A DNA stretch of 64,000 bases from Inonotus obliquus (Eukaryota; Basidiomycota; Agaricomycetes; Hymenochaetales; Hymenochaetaceae): the NCBI GenBank assembly GCA_032164295.1, contig JAJHTX010000003.1, forward strand, positions 1,364,001 to 1,428,000, written 5' to 3'. Numbering within the stretch: the first letter of the stretch is position 1; every line of letters starts with the position of its first letter. The notes below the pieces were generated by a model. That model was not told the origin of the DNA, did not search any database, and saw only the letters and a program-made list of their open reading frames with translations. Below, piece by piece: positions 22,173 to 33,570 of this stretch. The translations under genes and the position numbers were made by a program.

Positions 22173-24251
22173 TTAGAAATAATCCCAGAGCTCAATGGTA
22201 CCTTCTCCATCTCCAATCGCGATCCTCCCTCTACTCTCACAAAGAGCGACAGAATACCACCCTTCAGTCAATCGCGTCGCGAACACCGAAGTCTGCGTCG
22301 TCTGTCCAGGAACACTAGACGGCAGGACTTTAGTGGTACTAGGATCCGCCTCCTGCAATGTGGTAGTACTACTTGTAAAACTAGCCGAAGAACTCGTCGG
22401 AAGTTCCGGACCTGGTGGAAGACGAAGTCTTCGACCAGCAACACGTTCACCCGTACCTTCAGCAAAATAAGCTTGTGTATCGTTTTGGACCCCTTCAGTA
22501 TTAGTAGCTTCGCTATCCGTCCATACAAGTGTTCCGTAACGACCTAGAACGAGAACGGAATGCCCGAAGAGACGTACGACTGATGGTACGGTTTGCGTGA
22601 GTTGCGGAGGGAGTATGTAAGGTAGTTCAGGGGCTTGTAAGTTGATTGCGTTGTACGTTTGAGGAGAGACGTGTAGGACGAAATGATGTAGTAGGTTGAC
22701 TGGCCAAGGGAAATAACTGTCAAAACGTGTAACGATCGAAAGCGGTCGATACCGACAACCACACGTAACATCAACGTTTCTGATTTCATCTGAAACGTTG
22801 GCGGGAACGCTGATGGATCCAAGACCATGGCATACTCGACAATACTTTGCCATACGGTCGTGTACCCAAGACACGCGTTCGATTACTGTGAGAGCGTTGA
22901 TTTGCCAGCTCCATTTGTGGAATGCGTCTGGGTAGACTGCTCGAGGCCTGTTCGTGATAAACGCAGCTGGAAGGAAATATAGTTCCAGCACTGATTCGCG
23001 GAAAACGAGGACCCAGTCGTGGACAAAGTGCACGCGAAGTACAGCGCGGCTCTAGTTTCAGCGACTCGATAAGCTACGAAAAGTAGTATGATTACATTCT
23101 TAGACCAGACGTACCGTACCATATTCTGAAGGCTCCAATTTCACAGCGAACTCTCTCCCAGAACTCGAAATGCCCGACTCAGACGCAACTGCTTCCTCCG
23201 GAGCCTGAGCATATACCTCCGTACTTCTTATCCAATCAATGACCTTTAGAACACCATGTCCGAATACCTGCCCTTCGCTCTCTGCACGGACCTGAACGGC
23301 GACGAGTCGGCCGCTCATGGCGCGTACGTTGAGAGGTCCACGGAGCGGGAACTGCTTGAGGATGTCTAGCACGGGATCATCTGATGTTTCAGGCGCGAAA
23401 GCAAGTATCCTGAAGGCAAAAATGATTGCACCAGGTCTTTAATAATTGCACATGATAGAAGTTAGCCTGCTGCTCATGAATCGAGAAGTATGATTAAAGT
23501 ACGCACATGGAAAAATCTCTCGCAGAAATAGCAACCAATGATCCTCTGACATCAGCAGATCCATTGTTTTCTAAGAGGTATTCGTGCAGCCCGTTTCCTT
23601 CGTCGACGGCAACACCGATGAGACGACCGTTCATACTCCATTCCTTGACAACTCGGCCTCTCCTCTCCTGCCCGCCATCCTGCCCTTCTGCGACTGCGTC
23701 CACATCCCACACCTGCATGCAGAGCGTAGGGGCAGCAGTATGTCCAAATGACAAGAGATAGCGACCCTCATCAACCCCCTCATCTCCCTCATCTCCACCC
23801 AAGCTTGACCGTAACCTCAAGAAACGCAACAAAAACACTCTTCCGTTTCTCGCATGCAGCGTCGTAGCACCCGTCTTTACAGGCACGTTCCGTTCCCATA
23901 TTCTTGCCCTTCTCCACGTAATGAAAGCCAGTTGTTCCAGTTCCTGTGCGGAGAGTGAGGAAAGATCGTGATGCTCTCCATGAATGCTAGCGTTGCCTGA
24001 GCCGACTGGTACGCGTGCCAGTGGAATGCTCTCAGCAAGAAGGTTCGCAAGCGCATTGTGCCAGACAATTCGCAAGTGCGTGATATCATAGAGACGTTTC
24101 GACGTCTGAAAAAGAGGATCAGTGAACAAGAGGCTCACTGTGTTCAGGAGGGAGAGAACACTTCGCTCACCTTCCTCAAGGACAGTATGTCCTTGGCATG
24201 CAGCCATGCAAGAATTTGTATAATAACATCGATGTCTAGATCTAAGAGCAT
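22173..24251 (-). CDS. F-box protein with a beta-propeller-like C-terminal region
   Basis: The ATG at 24251 opens an F-box: LDLDIDVIIQILAWLHAKDI then LSLRK, intron 24106-24170, then TSKRLYDITHLRIVW. F-box proteins recruit substrates to SCF (Skp1-cullin) ubiquitin ligases. The remainder, in four further exon segments, shows repeated strand-like blocks such as GRYLLSFGHTAAPTLCMQVW, VKEWSMNGRLIGVAVD, SVLVLGRYGTLVW and IAIGDGEGTIELWDYF, which look like degenerate WD/propeller blades; I could not count blades. Length is about 600 residues and no lesion is seen. Substrate unknown. Confidence 0.75.
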
Positions 24252-24299
24252 GGTAAAACATCAAGGATGTGGTGTTGACCTGCATTTCGACGAGCTATA

Positions 24300-24661
24300 A
24301 CTCGCGAAGGAGGATCGAACATACAAACGACGGAAACAACACTGCACAAATAGAGACAAACATGCGAAAACAAACGGCAAAACATTTTCTTTGTTCAGTA
24401 CAATAAGTGAAATACAGCTAGCAGCGCGGTCAATGAGTCTAATGGAAACAGATGAGATCGGTACACATAAAGTCCAAAGCTAATGGAAAGCACGGTAGGA
24501 GCCTGATAGCGAATAAGTAAAGCGTGCGCGGTATTTCAGGCAGGCAATCACATATATCTGACAGACGCAAAAGTGAACGGGGTGGTGTAAAACACAGAGT
24601 TGCATATATCTATGACCATCTTTAAAACATATGAGAGAGAAGGCAGAAAGGCCACCAAGAA
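24300..24661. other. intergenic, no gene seen
   Basis: About 360 bp lying upstream of the F-box gene and downstream of the zinc-finger gene, both on the minus strand. No coding signal beyond short chance frames. Confidence 0.4.
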
Positions 24662-26256
24662 TCAGGCCACCACCATGCGTGTCGTAGTGTCCGAAGCTCC
24701 TCGTTTATGTTCCGAGTCGAACTTGACCTCCATAGCGCCATAGGGACGAATGAGGTTTTCAAGGCATATTCCGATAGCGAGGAGCTCATGTTCGAATGTG
24801 CGTGAAGTGAGTGATGGCTCCCAGTCTGGGTATTCGAAATCAAAGTCCGACTCTGAGGCGGGGGAAGGAAGAATGGTGGGCGGTTGCGGCTCAGTACAAG
24901 GCATTATTTCGTTGCTGTCGCCAGTTCCTGAAGAGAAAGTGCGTAGAAGTTCGCCTTTTTGCTCGATCGCTGGTTCCTCACGAAGGCTCCGGTGATCAGA
25001 GGTAACTTCCTTGTGACACTCTTTCAAAGCCGCAGCCTCGATTAACTGAGTGCAATCGACCGCCACGTCGAGTTGGCCTTTGCCTTCGGGACCTGCATCA
25101 TCAATGCGGGACCGTGATATGGCATCATACGAGTCATCCTTATCCCCAAATATGGCTCCATGCGGTGATGTAGACATAGCACCGTCTGTGCTCCTTCTAA
25201 TTGGCCCCGCTACTTCCGAATCATGAGGCATAATACTGCTTTGTGCTTCGTAAAGATTTGTATTGGAAGGTGAAGCAATAGAGATCGAAGCCAATCCTTC
25301 CTGCGATCCAGAAGATGCTGTAACATGATCGTAGCTCGCAGTAGACTGTCTGGACGGTGTCTTCGGGAACCTCGGCGGTTCATCAGAAGCACCTACGTGA
25401 GGTGTTGTCGCTTCAGAGACCGAAGCCCGACAATCGGACTGTTCACCGATGGCCGATTCATCAAAGCCTCGATTGTGTTTCACCGAGGTCTTGAGTTGAA
25501 GTGGTGTTCGCCCAGGCGATATCAATATCTGACTGGATTGGGATCCTTTATCAGTCTCTTGTGGGGTATTCGTCGTGTTGGAGGTATCAGGATCAAGACT
25601 GGACTCGTCAGCTCGCTTCGGTATACAGCGCTTGATGTGCCTATCCCAAGGGCCTGTTCCATAAGTCTCCCTAGTCGAGAGTGTAATTTTCGTCCCGCAC
25701 AACCGACACACGACCAAGGTCGGTCCTTGAACATCGGCATAAGGATCAATACGAAGGCACTCCTCCCGCGGGACACGGTGGCCTTTCTCTAAGGCGTTAC
25801 TACGAGCGATGAATCTCATCAGCAACAGTATCTTGATTGCGGTGAAGTTTATCTTACGACCTCGTCCCAGGGGCAACCCTAATTAAGCGAAAACGAGAAT
25901 GATAGTGTAAGGCAGAAGCATGGTGTCCCCGCAAGAAGCAGAGCTCACCCTTTATCAGGCTTCGAGCGCTTATTTTGACTGTTGGATGTAGGACCTCGGC
26001 GCTTCCGAGTTTCGTTTCTCGTCGACTCCGAAGAAACTCTTGCTCTTCAAAAATAGCAACAAACGAATCAGTATAATGTCACGTGGCTGCGCAATGGTGA
26101 CGCACTCGTGCATTGGCGCCTTCCGCTTCAAATCTTTGCTCAATCGCTCAGTTAAATCAAGTATGAACACTCTCTGTGATTATCAAGAATGCGTTGGTGT
26201 TGGACCAAGCCATGAGAATACCGTCTGGACAGATTGACTACTTACTGGTTGGACAT
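24662..26256 (-). CDS. BED-like zinc-finger protein, unknown function
   Basis: The main exon contains VCRLCGTKITLSTRETYGTG then PWDRHIKRC: a C-x2-C...H-x3-C arrangement resembling BED or related single zinc fingers that bind DNA. The rest is Ser/Thr-rich and disordered, ending in SDFDFEYPDWEPSLTSRTFE. The large open frame (from about 25876) has no ATG near its start, so upstream exons are needed. A consistent model is ATG 26256 (MSNQ), a ~210-nt intron, a basic exon RNETRKRRGPTSNSQNKRSK (nuclear-localisation-like), a short intron, and then LPLGRGRK; each junction keeps frame. The total is about 440 residues. It may be a transcription regulator or a domesticated transposase fragment; I cannot decide. 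The first exon is the least certain part. Confidence 0.55.
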
Positions 26257-27031
26257 TTGCTCAATCGCGGCGCCAAAGGATATGAGTATTCGGAAGTGAT
26301 TGAGAACCGTGTGAATGTCAATGCAAGCGCCTTCTGAGCTGGGAACAAACTGGAAGAGTCGCAGAAGAGATAGGAGTGATGGTAGTCAAAGAATGAGCGC
26401 AGGGAGTCTAAGGGGATGGGTGTGCTAAAGAAGAACGCCTATGGCGCTACGATCTCAAAGAAATTCCCGATCATTAACACCATTGGAAGCGCCAGACTCC
26501 GAAGACCGTGCGATTCGGATCCGGTGTTTGGCTTATCGGAGTGCCCACTGCTGAATGGTTCACCGCCCAGAGTAACTACGTAGCACAGCGACTCCGATCT
26601 ACCGACGTTGTCGGTGGCAAAAACAAGGGAGGAATGGGAAATGCCACTTGTCCGTCTTCGCTGTGTTTACGTCTTGGCAAACTTTCCGTGTTGGTCCATC
26701 GGCAATCAATTGGCACCGAATAAGTACCGGTATGTTCGGCTCTCCTGGATGAGTTGCGGGCCGAGCCGTTCGGACCACGTCCTGGGTCAGCCCGCAGCAC
26801 ACCAATGCACTGGTTTTCCCCTGCGATTCGAAAGAGCCGGAACGAGGAAGTCGGACTATCTTAGCGAACCGCCAATCCATGATGTTGTATGCATATGACC
26901 GGGAGATCTTGGAGCGGACAGAATACACTCTGAATGGATTTCTCCTAAAGTTAAAGTAGTTTGTTGTAGCATTCTAACAAAACACATATTAAACTCCAAA
27001 CGAATATGAAGTATATAAACGCACGATAAGT
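26257..27031. other. intergenic, no gene seen
   Basis: About 775 bp. Several overlapping frames exist on both strands around 26.5-26.9 kb but none resembles a protein family or has gene-like structure. It should hold the promoter of the zinc-finger gene and the 3' UTR of the next F-box gene. Confidence 0.4.
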
Positions 27032-28216
27032 TCATGCAATAATATTTCCGTGTTCATCCTCAACCCTGACGTGAGTATTCATAGATTCACGGTCTCGTCT
27101 AAGCCGGGACACAAATTTTACTTGCCTGCAGAACCGTCGTACACATCGGTCGCCGATAAGTCGAAGTGTTCGTAAGTTTTCGAATCCACTTTCTTTGCCC
27201 ATGCCATCTATGCCACATAACATAAAGAGGATCACGCATGCATTCCAATTCTTGCCTGGGATATCCGCGACCCCGAGAGTTCTGAGGTTTGGCCACCGGG
27301 ACCCAAAAAACACACAGAACATCTCGTCTGTAGGCTGTATAACGAGTACCGTGACGTTTGGAACGAGGGACAGAATCTCGTGATTGCGAAGAAACCCATT
27401 TGTACAGCTAAAGCTCTTTATTTGCGCTCCATGAATTCGAAAAAAATGTGTAATGTCGGCCCAGAACTTGATGGGAGGCCGAGAAATCATAGTACGGAAT
27501 GACGGAAGATCAACATGCTGGAAGCGTGTTGAAATGATGTCCAGCGGGCCGATGAGGGTATGTAGACATGGCATACTGTAAGGTCGGAATGATACGAGAT
27601 TTTCTTCGGCCTCAACGTTTCTCATAGCGAAGTCCAGGACATGTAACTTTGTCAGTTTGGGAATGACCGAGGACAAGTCCAGCGCCGCCGAGGGTGTGAG
27701 GTCGCATCGCAGGACTTTCAAGGAGGAACATGTGTCGCAGAGGATGTCTAGAATGGCCTTACTTGTCCCAAGCGGAATTCCTAGGATGCTGCAAGAGAAA
27801 TACACCAGGTTGGGACAAGAGGTAAGAATGACCTCTAAATCCCCGAGAATGCGCTTGGATATATTCTGTTCCACTACCATGTTGACATCAATACGCTTGG
27901 TGTATTGACTCATGACGGATGATAGCCAGGGCTCTTCGTTCAAACGATGCACGAGGCATCGTAAGGAATCGATCGTTCGCAATGAGATGATTTCCAAGGC
28001 AAAGGGCCTTGAGAACTCGTAGAATTCCCTGGAGACAAGGGCAAGAGCACGTTTGGTTTGATTGGATTTAATCACGGTGTGACTCAAAGATGCTCTATGG
28101 TTTCCATTGCTGGTAGCAATCTCTGCCCAAGCATCAGGACAAGTGTTCGTTGCCTCATCGACAGCGCTGAAGTGGAGGAAGACTTGTCTCCACAGTTCCG
28201 GTAGAAGGATCTTCAT
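27032..28216 (-). CDS. F-box/LRR-like protein, paralogue 1
   Basis: A single exon of 394 residues. The start MKILLPELWRQVFLHFSAVD at 28216 is chosen because it aligns with the F-box starts of the paralogues at 37013-38383 and 42483-43721; the frame is open further upstream but is not conserved there. The F-box is followed by the shared signature ALALVSREFYEFSRPFALEI, then SLRTIDSLRCLVHRL and TKRIDV, and then leucine-rich repeat-like strands (LTKLHVLDFA, PCLHTLIGPLDIISTRFQHV, NLRTLGVADIPG, NLRTLRLIGDRCVRRF). It ends VRVEDEHGNIIA. The presumed role is an SCF substrate adaptor. Divergent from the polymerase delta subunit gene with about 290 bp between starts. Confidence 0.75.
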   Translation of the reverse strand: MKILLPELWRQVFLHFSAVDEATNTCPDAWAEIATSNGNHRASLSHTVIKSNQTKRALALVSREFYEFSRPFALEIISLRTIDSLRCLVHRLNEEPWLSSVMSQYTKRIDVNMVVEQNISKRILGDLEVILTSCPNLVYFSCSILGIPLGTSKAILDILCDTCSSLKVLRCDLTPSAALDLSSVIPKLTKLHVLDFAMRNVEAEENLVSFRPYSMPCLHTLIGPLDIISTRFQHVDLPSFRTMISRPPIKFWADITHFFRIHGAQIKSFSCTNGFLRNHEILSLVPNVTVLVIQPTDEMFCVFFGSRWPNLRTLGVADIPGKNWNACVILFMLCGIDGMGKESGFENLRTLRLIGDRCVRRFCRQVKFVSRLRRDRESMNTHVRVEDEHGNIIA

Positions 28217-28504
28217 CAGAAGAGTAATCGATCGAGAATTATCTGTGAAAGAAAGACTCTTGAGCAGAAGCGGGATGAGGGGATGATGGATGTGGTGGCT
28301 GTTGGATGAGCCTCGCCAGCCACTCCACTTAAACCGCAAGTCAGGTGACCGTGCCTTGCGTGGAAATACACTTCCAAATATGAACATGGTTGAAGTTAGG
28401 ACTACGTGGTGACTCAACTGCTAACGTTTGAACCACGACCTTGCAATATTTACTCGACCAGATATCGCCTAAGCCCTCGTTCAACACGCTGCAGATCGTC
28501 AAAT

Positions 28505-29355
28505 ATGGCACCAAAGAGCAAGTCATCTACAGGCCCAGTGTTGAAACAAGGGACACTGTCTTTTGCATCCGCGAAACGCGGTTCAACCGCGGCTGGCAAG
28601 ACAAACGCGCTCAAATCTAGCCCATCTGTAGCCTCAGCCAAACCACCAACCGGTGAGAAGAGAGAACAGGGATCGCGCACCGCAAGTATTGCAAGTACCA
28701 TTAGCATAAACACGACGAGCACAGATCCCACCAGTGATGACGACTTGGTTCTGATCCCTTCAACTGTCGGACGAAGCGTGAAGCGTCGCAAGACTGAGAA
28801 TGAAGCGAAGAGAATTTCTGGATTGACGAAGCCTATTCGCAAAGTGCCGAGGAATGATTCAGATTCGACTTCGGAGGAAGAGACTGAAGGACTTGGAGAT
28901 CTCAAAGTTTTGGAGAAGGCCCAACGTATCCAAAGGCTCTACAACCAGGCCAAGCTGCGCATGGGAGACGGTCCTCCTGGTGAGTAGAGTGGCACCTCAG
29001 ATTCTGAGCGATTATGATTAGCAATTACGTTACAGTTCATGCTGAGAACCAGTCGAAAGTCAACCACATCCTACGAGTCTTCGATTTGTGAGCGTAATAT
29101 TTTTCACTCTCGCATTCTCTTCCTTACACGTTCATAGATCATACGAATACGGCCCGTGCATCGGAATGACACGTCTTCAGCGGTGGGAGCGTGCACATGC
29201 TCTGGGACTGAACCCGCCTCCTGAGGTATGCAGTATATTTCTCCATTGTGCTGGGCTATAACATGCGAATGCCATAGGTTCGCGAGATCCTCATGAGTAA
29301 GGAAGGTCTGGAGGACGATGACTACAAACAATGCGTCTTTTACGATGACGTTTGA
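28505..29355 (+). CDS. DNA polymerase delta subunit 4 (p12/Cdm1 family)
   Basis: The small accessory subunit of replicative DNA polymerase delta, nuclear. The ATG at 28505 gives MAPKSKSS; a PCNA-interacting-like motif QGTLSF lies near residue 14. A long basic/Ser-rich N-terminus precedes the conserved core, spread over four exons: VNHILRVFDL, SYEYGPCIGMTRLQRWERAH, ALGLNPPPEV and REILMSKEGLEDDDYKQCVF, ending YDDV. The YGPC.G..R..RW.RA..LGL.PP signature is specific to this family. The three introns (about 29000-29370 region) are 49-58 nt. Length is about 220 residues. No lesion seen. Confidence 0.9.
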
Positions 29356-29829
29356 ACAGTGCGCGAATTCCAACCGCTGTAAATCGCCGGAACAAGGAGC
29401 ACATCTTTTAGAACAAGCGCCGAGCTATTGACCGATATCGTTATATCTCAACTCTCATACGTTTTACGATTTTTGTTCTTTTTCACCCGTCCAAGCTCCT
29501 TTACTGTTCTCGTGACCGTGCCTTTCTCGCTGTATCTTCGAAGCTTTCACGGCGAAACTACTGCCGCTCTTGCTCACTTTTTACCGACTGACTTGGACGT
29601 CATTCCATGGCTGACTTATATTTCTCATATATTCTTCTATCTTTCAAGGCTGCCGTCGAACTCCCAATAAACGTCCGCCCGCATGGTCGGTTGATTGATT
29701 CTGGGTTACTGAATGTGCGGTTTCAAATTTCACTATTTCTGGATCCCAACTACTGTGATTCTGCCAAATGTGAGAATGTCTAAATGTATTATACATGGAT
29801 CTAGTAACTACCTTCACACGAACCCCGCA
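29356..29829. other. convergent 3' intergenic region
   Basis: About 470 bp between the stops of two converging genes. A pyrimidine-rich stretch near 29455-29660 encodes nothing I recognise. Confidence 0.4.
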
Positions 29830-31294
29830 TTATGCGCGCTCTAAGAGGTCAAGCTCGGAGGGCATCTCCTCACCAAGGACACCACCTATGACATTATACG
29901 CGGCGAGTCTTCCGATACCAATACGCGTTTCGGTTGTTGCAGAAGCGATGTGTGGAATCACAACGCACCGAGGTTCTCGTACTAATGGGTGGTCCGCGGG
30001 GATGTTCGGTTCACCCTCGACAACATCAAGACCTGCCCCCCAGATTTTACCCTCGCGTAGCGCCTCGGCGAGGGCGTCGGAGTCAACGATAGTTCCGCGG
30101 CCCGGGTTCACGAGCACAGCGGTGGACTTCATGCGAGAGAGGAACGCCGCGTCGATAGCATGATACGTACTTGGGCCACCTGGTGCGAGGATGAAAAGCA
30201 CATCCGACTCCGATGCGAGTTCTTCAAGAGATACACGCTTGATCGCATCAGCGGGTAATCCGTGCGATTGGGCGATTTTAGCGTCACGCTCGAGAGACTC
30301 GGGAGTTGCGGTTGGGGATGTGCCTGTGTAGATGAAATTGCGGATGCCGAAGGGAACGAGACGTGCGAGAGTTGCTTGAGCGATGCGTCCGAAGCCGAAG
30401 AAGCCTACGGTTTTGCTTGGGGAGGACTTTCCTGTGATTTCATGCGGGAGTGTGCTGATTTGGGGGCCGCAGAAACCGAAGGGGGTCCATGGGGAATTTG
30501 GCCACTGAGGGTAGAGGATTCAATACATGCATGCACGAACTCGATGCAGTCAGGAAGAACTAACCTGGCCATCTTGGACGACTTGCATCGCGTACTTGGC
30601 ATTTCGAGACGCCATAAGCGCAAGCATTAGGGCAAGGTCAGCGACCGCATTCGTCAGAATATCAGGCGTGTAGCCCAATCGAACGTTGTTTTTCTTGAGA
30701 GTGGGGAGGTGGACGTGTTCTATAAGAGAACAGGATAGCGGTTGAGCCTTTGACACTGGAAGCGCTAAAACATGGGACATGCGAACGTACCGTATCCGAC
30801 GGACATCGTTGAGACGACTTTCAGTGTCGGTCCAGCTATTGAATTGACCTATCTTCAGTATTGGAAAGGAGGGCGACGAGTCGCGACTTGCCTGCTTCGA
30901 GAATATCCTGGGTTATCTAGAACCCAAGTCAGTAAGCGTTGCGATTATGATGGCTTTTCTATACCGACCTTGTCCGAGAGCATGCAAAGCAGACCCTGCG
31001 CGCCTGGGACGTGCTCCTTCAACCATCCTTGCCTGTCCTTGGCATCATCAGGGCAAACAACAATCTACAAGACGCAGTCCGAATCAGTTCCCCTCCATAT
31101 CAGCGAAGCCACTCGCGGATCCAACTAAATCGACGTACGTGGAACTCCTTTCGCTCCTGGAGAAGAGGCATAACGTTTGGCCCAAGGTCGCGGGAGACGA
31201 CGATCTTGTGCAGTCCCCTGCGATAGTACTCAGTTAAACTGCGGATTCATCTGATGACCAAAGTATCAAGTTGTACTGACTCGATTGAACCCAT
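29830..31294 (-). CDS. D-2-hydroxyacid dehydrogenase (glyoxylate/hydroxypyruvate reductase-like)
   Basis: An NAD(P)-dependent reductase of 2-keto acids. The ATG at 31294 gives MGSIE; a 63-nt intron follows and then GLHKIVVSRDLGPNVMPLLQ. Further exons give IVVCPDDAKDRQGWLKEHVP, ITQDILEA, GPTLKVVSTMSVGYEHVHLP, GYTPDILTNAVADLALMLAL, then the Rossmann motif KTVGFFGFGRIAQATLARL, LNDWD-free catalytic region VNPGRGTIVDSDALAEAL, GAGLDVVEGEPNIP and the catalytic-His segment VIPHIASAT. About 340 residues, ending LDLLERA. One intron (30836-30891) has a GC donor (GCAAGT) in my model; using it restores the family reading EA|AGPTLKVVS. Otherwise intact. Confidence 0.88.
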
Positions 31295-31385
31295 GGTTGC
31301 AAATTTATTTGGGTGGGAGATGGTAGTAGGGGAAAGCTTTGTGTTGGTTGTGTAGATTGAGAGTATCGTATCGTCGAAAGGGCGC

Positions 31386-31391
31386 TTTATA
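31386..31391 (-). promoter_or_regulatory. TATA box of the hydroxyacid dehydrogenase gene
   Basis: The minus strand reads CATATAAAGCG, about 95 nt upstream of the ATG at 31294. Confidence 0.4.
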
Positions 31392-31399
31392 TGGCCACT

Positions 31400-31927
31400 C
31401 AGCAGCTTCACTGCAATCCGTCGGGAGGGCGACGCGGCGCTCCTTATTTACAGTTTGATTCCCTCGCCGGCCCCAGGTAGTCACAATAGCCACCCGCGGA
31501 GATGCTATTTGCGTCCTGATAATCAAAATTAAATTGGTGACACTGGATATAGATGCTTACATGAGAAGCGTAGATATAGCGGAGGTAAACTGCGGGAAAG
31601 GGAATATGTCATGCCAAGACACCGCGGTGTGCTTCTCGCCTCATTAACAGCGGACCATTTTCTTGCTATTATGACGCTCCGAACTGTTGAACTGAATTCC
31701 GCTCCGTATATCAATTATTCCGAAAAACGTTGACAAACACGCAGCTGTTTAACCGAGGCAGCTGGTCATATTGTGTTTTATAATGATCCGCTGCGACGAT
31801 GTTTCAGCGGGATTAATGATCTGGTCTTCAACGTTTTTTAAGGGGAAACTTTGTCGTTGTTTTGTTAAATCAAATAGGTAACAGACAAGTCTATTATAAA
31901 TGTGCTTATATACATCTCACAAATCAA
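31400..31927. other. intergenic, no gene seen
   Basis: About 530 bp between two minus-strand genes: upstream sequence of the dehydrogenase and the downstream end of the ferritin-like gene. No supported frame. Confidence 0.4.
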
Positions 31928-32900
31928 TCAATAGTTGGACACGTCCGCACCAAAGTCAAAAGTTAAAGCGGCTGGTCCAGCAATGATTGTGTCATCCGAG
32001 ACAACGCTATCATTGGAAGTGACGACGGCAAAGACGAGGCCTTGCAAATCTGAGGGAATAGTCGCTTGAGACGAATTGGTAATGTTCGCAAACGTCGTAT
32101 TCAATCCATGTAAAAATGCAAGGTATTCGTTTCTCTTTCCTCCGTTTGAGGCGTAGAAGTTAATGTTGACTGTGTCGCCCGGATTCGGGGTACTGTTGTT
32201 TGTACTGGCCGAAGTTATGTTCAAATTGGGGAAAGCTCTGAACGGTAGACTCGGGTTCGACGAGGGGCATTGAGTGATGAAGTTCATCGCCAAAGTATAA
32301 ACGAGGTTGCCGTCGAGCGGAGTGTCGTATGAGCTGGACCACGGCTGTTGGAGGAATACTGACGACTTGATCCATGATGCATGTCGCGCTTCCATGGATA
32401 AGATAGATCCCGCGGCTCTTAGGGCTTCCGTATCGTTGACGAGATACTGCGATCCCGCGATATACGCTCCGTTGCCAACGCTTTCAAGCATATTGGACAG
32501 TGTGGCAAAGGCTTTTGGATCGGAGTAAGGGCTAGAAGAATTAACTTGAACAATTTTTCTGGGTTGGATAAAACCAATCTTACAAAGAATAATTGCAAGG
32601 AACAACGGAGTTGTTTCCCAGTGTCTCAGTGAGAAGTTCAACGTGCGAAGCCTCGTGCTGCGAAATCTGAGCGAAGCGGCCGCGAACCCACGGAGCGTAA
32701 CCCGCATTCGCAAAAGCATCCTCGTCAAACTTCGCCAAACCCTCGGTGTAAAAAGCATTTTCAAGGTGCTCGAGTGTCAGCGCAAATTGGAGGATCTGCG
32801 TAGCGCTGATCGAAGGATTTGCTTCGCGTTTGATAGGCGTCGCAGTTGCGAAAGTGAGGGCGAGTGCGAGGGTGAAGGTGGCTTCAAAAGCGAATTTCAT
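31928..32900 (-). CDS. secreted ferritin-like (Rds1-family) protein
   Basis: Two exons. Exon 1 from ATG 32900 has a signal peptide (MKFAFEATFTLALALTFATA) followed by a KR site, then SATQILQFALTLEHLENAFY and QISQHEASHVELL, the Glu/His helix pattern of the ferritin-like fold found in fungal Rds1-type stress proteins. A 51-nt intron near 32530-32581 leads to PYSDPKAFATLSNMLESVGN, AYIAGSQYLVND and SILSMEARHASWI. The C-terminal half is Ser/Asn/Thr-rich with many potential N-glycosylation sites and ends FDFGADVSNY. About 306 residues. In yeasts Rds1 responds to nutrient stress; whether this protein binds metal is unknown. Confidence 0.85.
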
Positions 32901-32945
32901 CTTGTAAACGAAAGTGGTACCGGAGGGTTACAGCGAGGAACCTAC

Positions 32946-32952
32946 TTATATA
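32946..32952 (-). promoter_or_regulatory. TATA box of the ferritin-like gene
   Basis: The minus strand reads TTGTATATAAGTAGG, about 46 nt upstream of the ATG. Confidence 0.45.
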
Positions 32953-33570
32953 CAATTCCTCTCTGTCTGTAGCGTGACCCGAGACAGATGTTCAGAGACG
33001 GGGGTCGGGTAACTGAGGTTACATTGCCCCTTCACAGTCTTGCGGGATCCTCAAGACAATACGACCCGGACGCCATAAATCCGGAGGAGCCGCATAGCAT
33101 CGAGGGTAATAATCGCCTTGAAGTCGCTTAGAATTTAGGCAATATTGACTTGATAATAATAATGTTCACGAAAAAGGGAGCGACAACAGTTTTTACTTAC
33201 GAGAAGAGAAACACGATTTGTTTGACTTGGCTATAAATAAAATTCTGTCGGCAACCGCCGTTGATCGGCGGATAATCCCGAGTCATTACCATCCTGTCTT
33301 TCTTTTTCTTTTTTCTTCGACTGCTCTTACCCGGTGAGTATCTGCTCAGTGCTGCGTTAACCAGTTGCCTTGCTAGATCTCACCTTGGAAATATCAAGCC
33401 GACTACGAGGAGAACAGGTATCAGGTTTGTTTTGTCTAACAATCACATATCCAGTCATACAGTCTTCGCAACATTTCGCGGAAGAATCACGGGGTTATAC
33501 AACTCTGCGAGTTGAATGGGAACTCTGACGTTGGTAATCGCGGATGCCTCCCAGGTACCGTGAAGCTCAT
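32953..33570. other. intergenic, no gene seen
   Basis: About 620 bp upstream of the ferritin-like gene and downstream of BTB paralogue 1. No supported coding frame. Confidence 0.4.

Noticed and set aside
22173..24251. Calling the C-terminal half a definite WD40 propeller
   Set aside because: Strand-like blocks are suggestive but the GH...WD spacing is not regular enough to count blades by eye.
26508..26928. Four overlapping frames on both strands
   Set aside because: No start context, splice logic or family resemblance; mutually exclusive frames in the same DNA.
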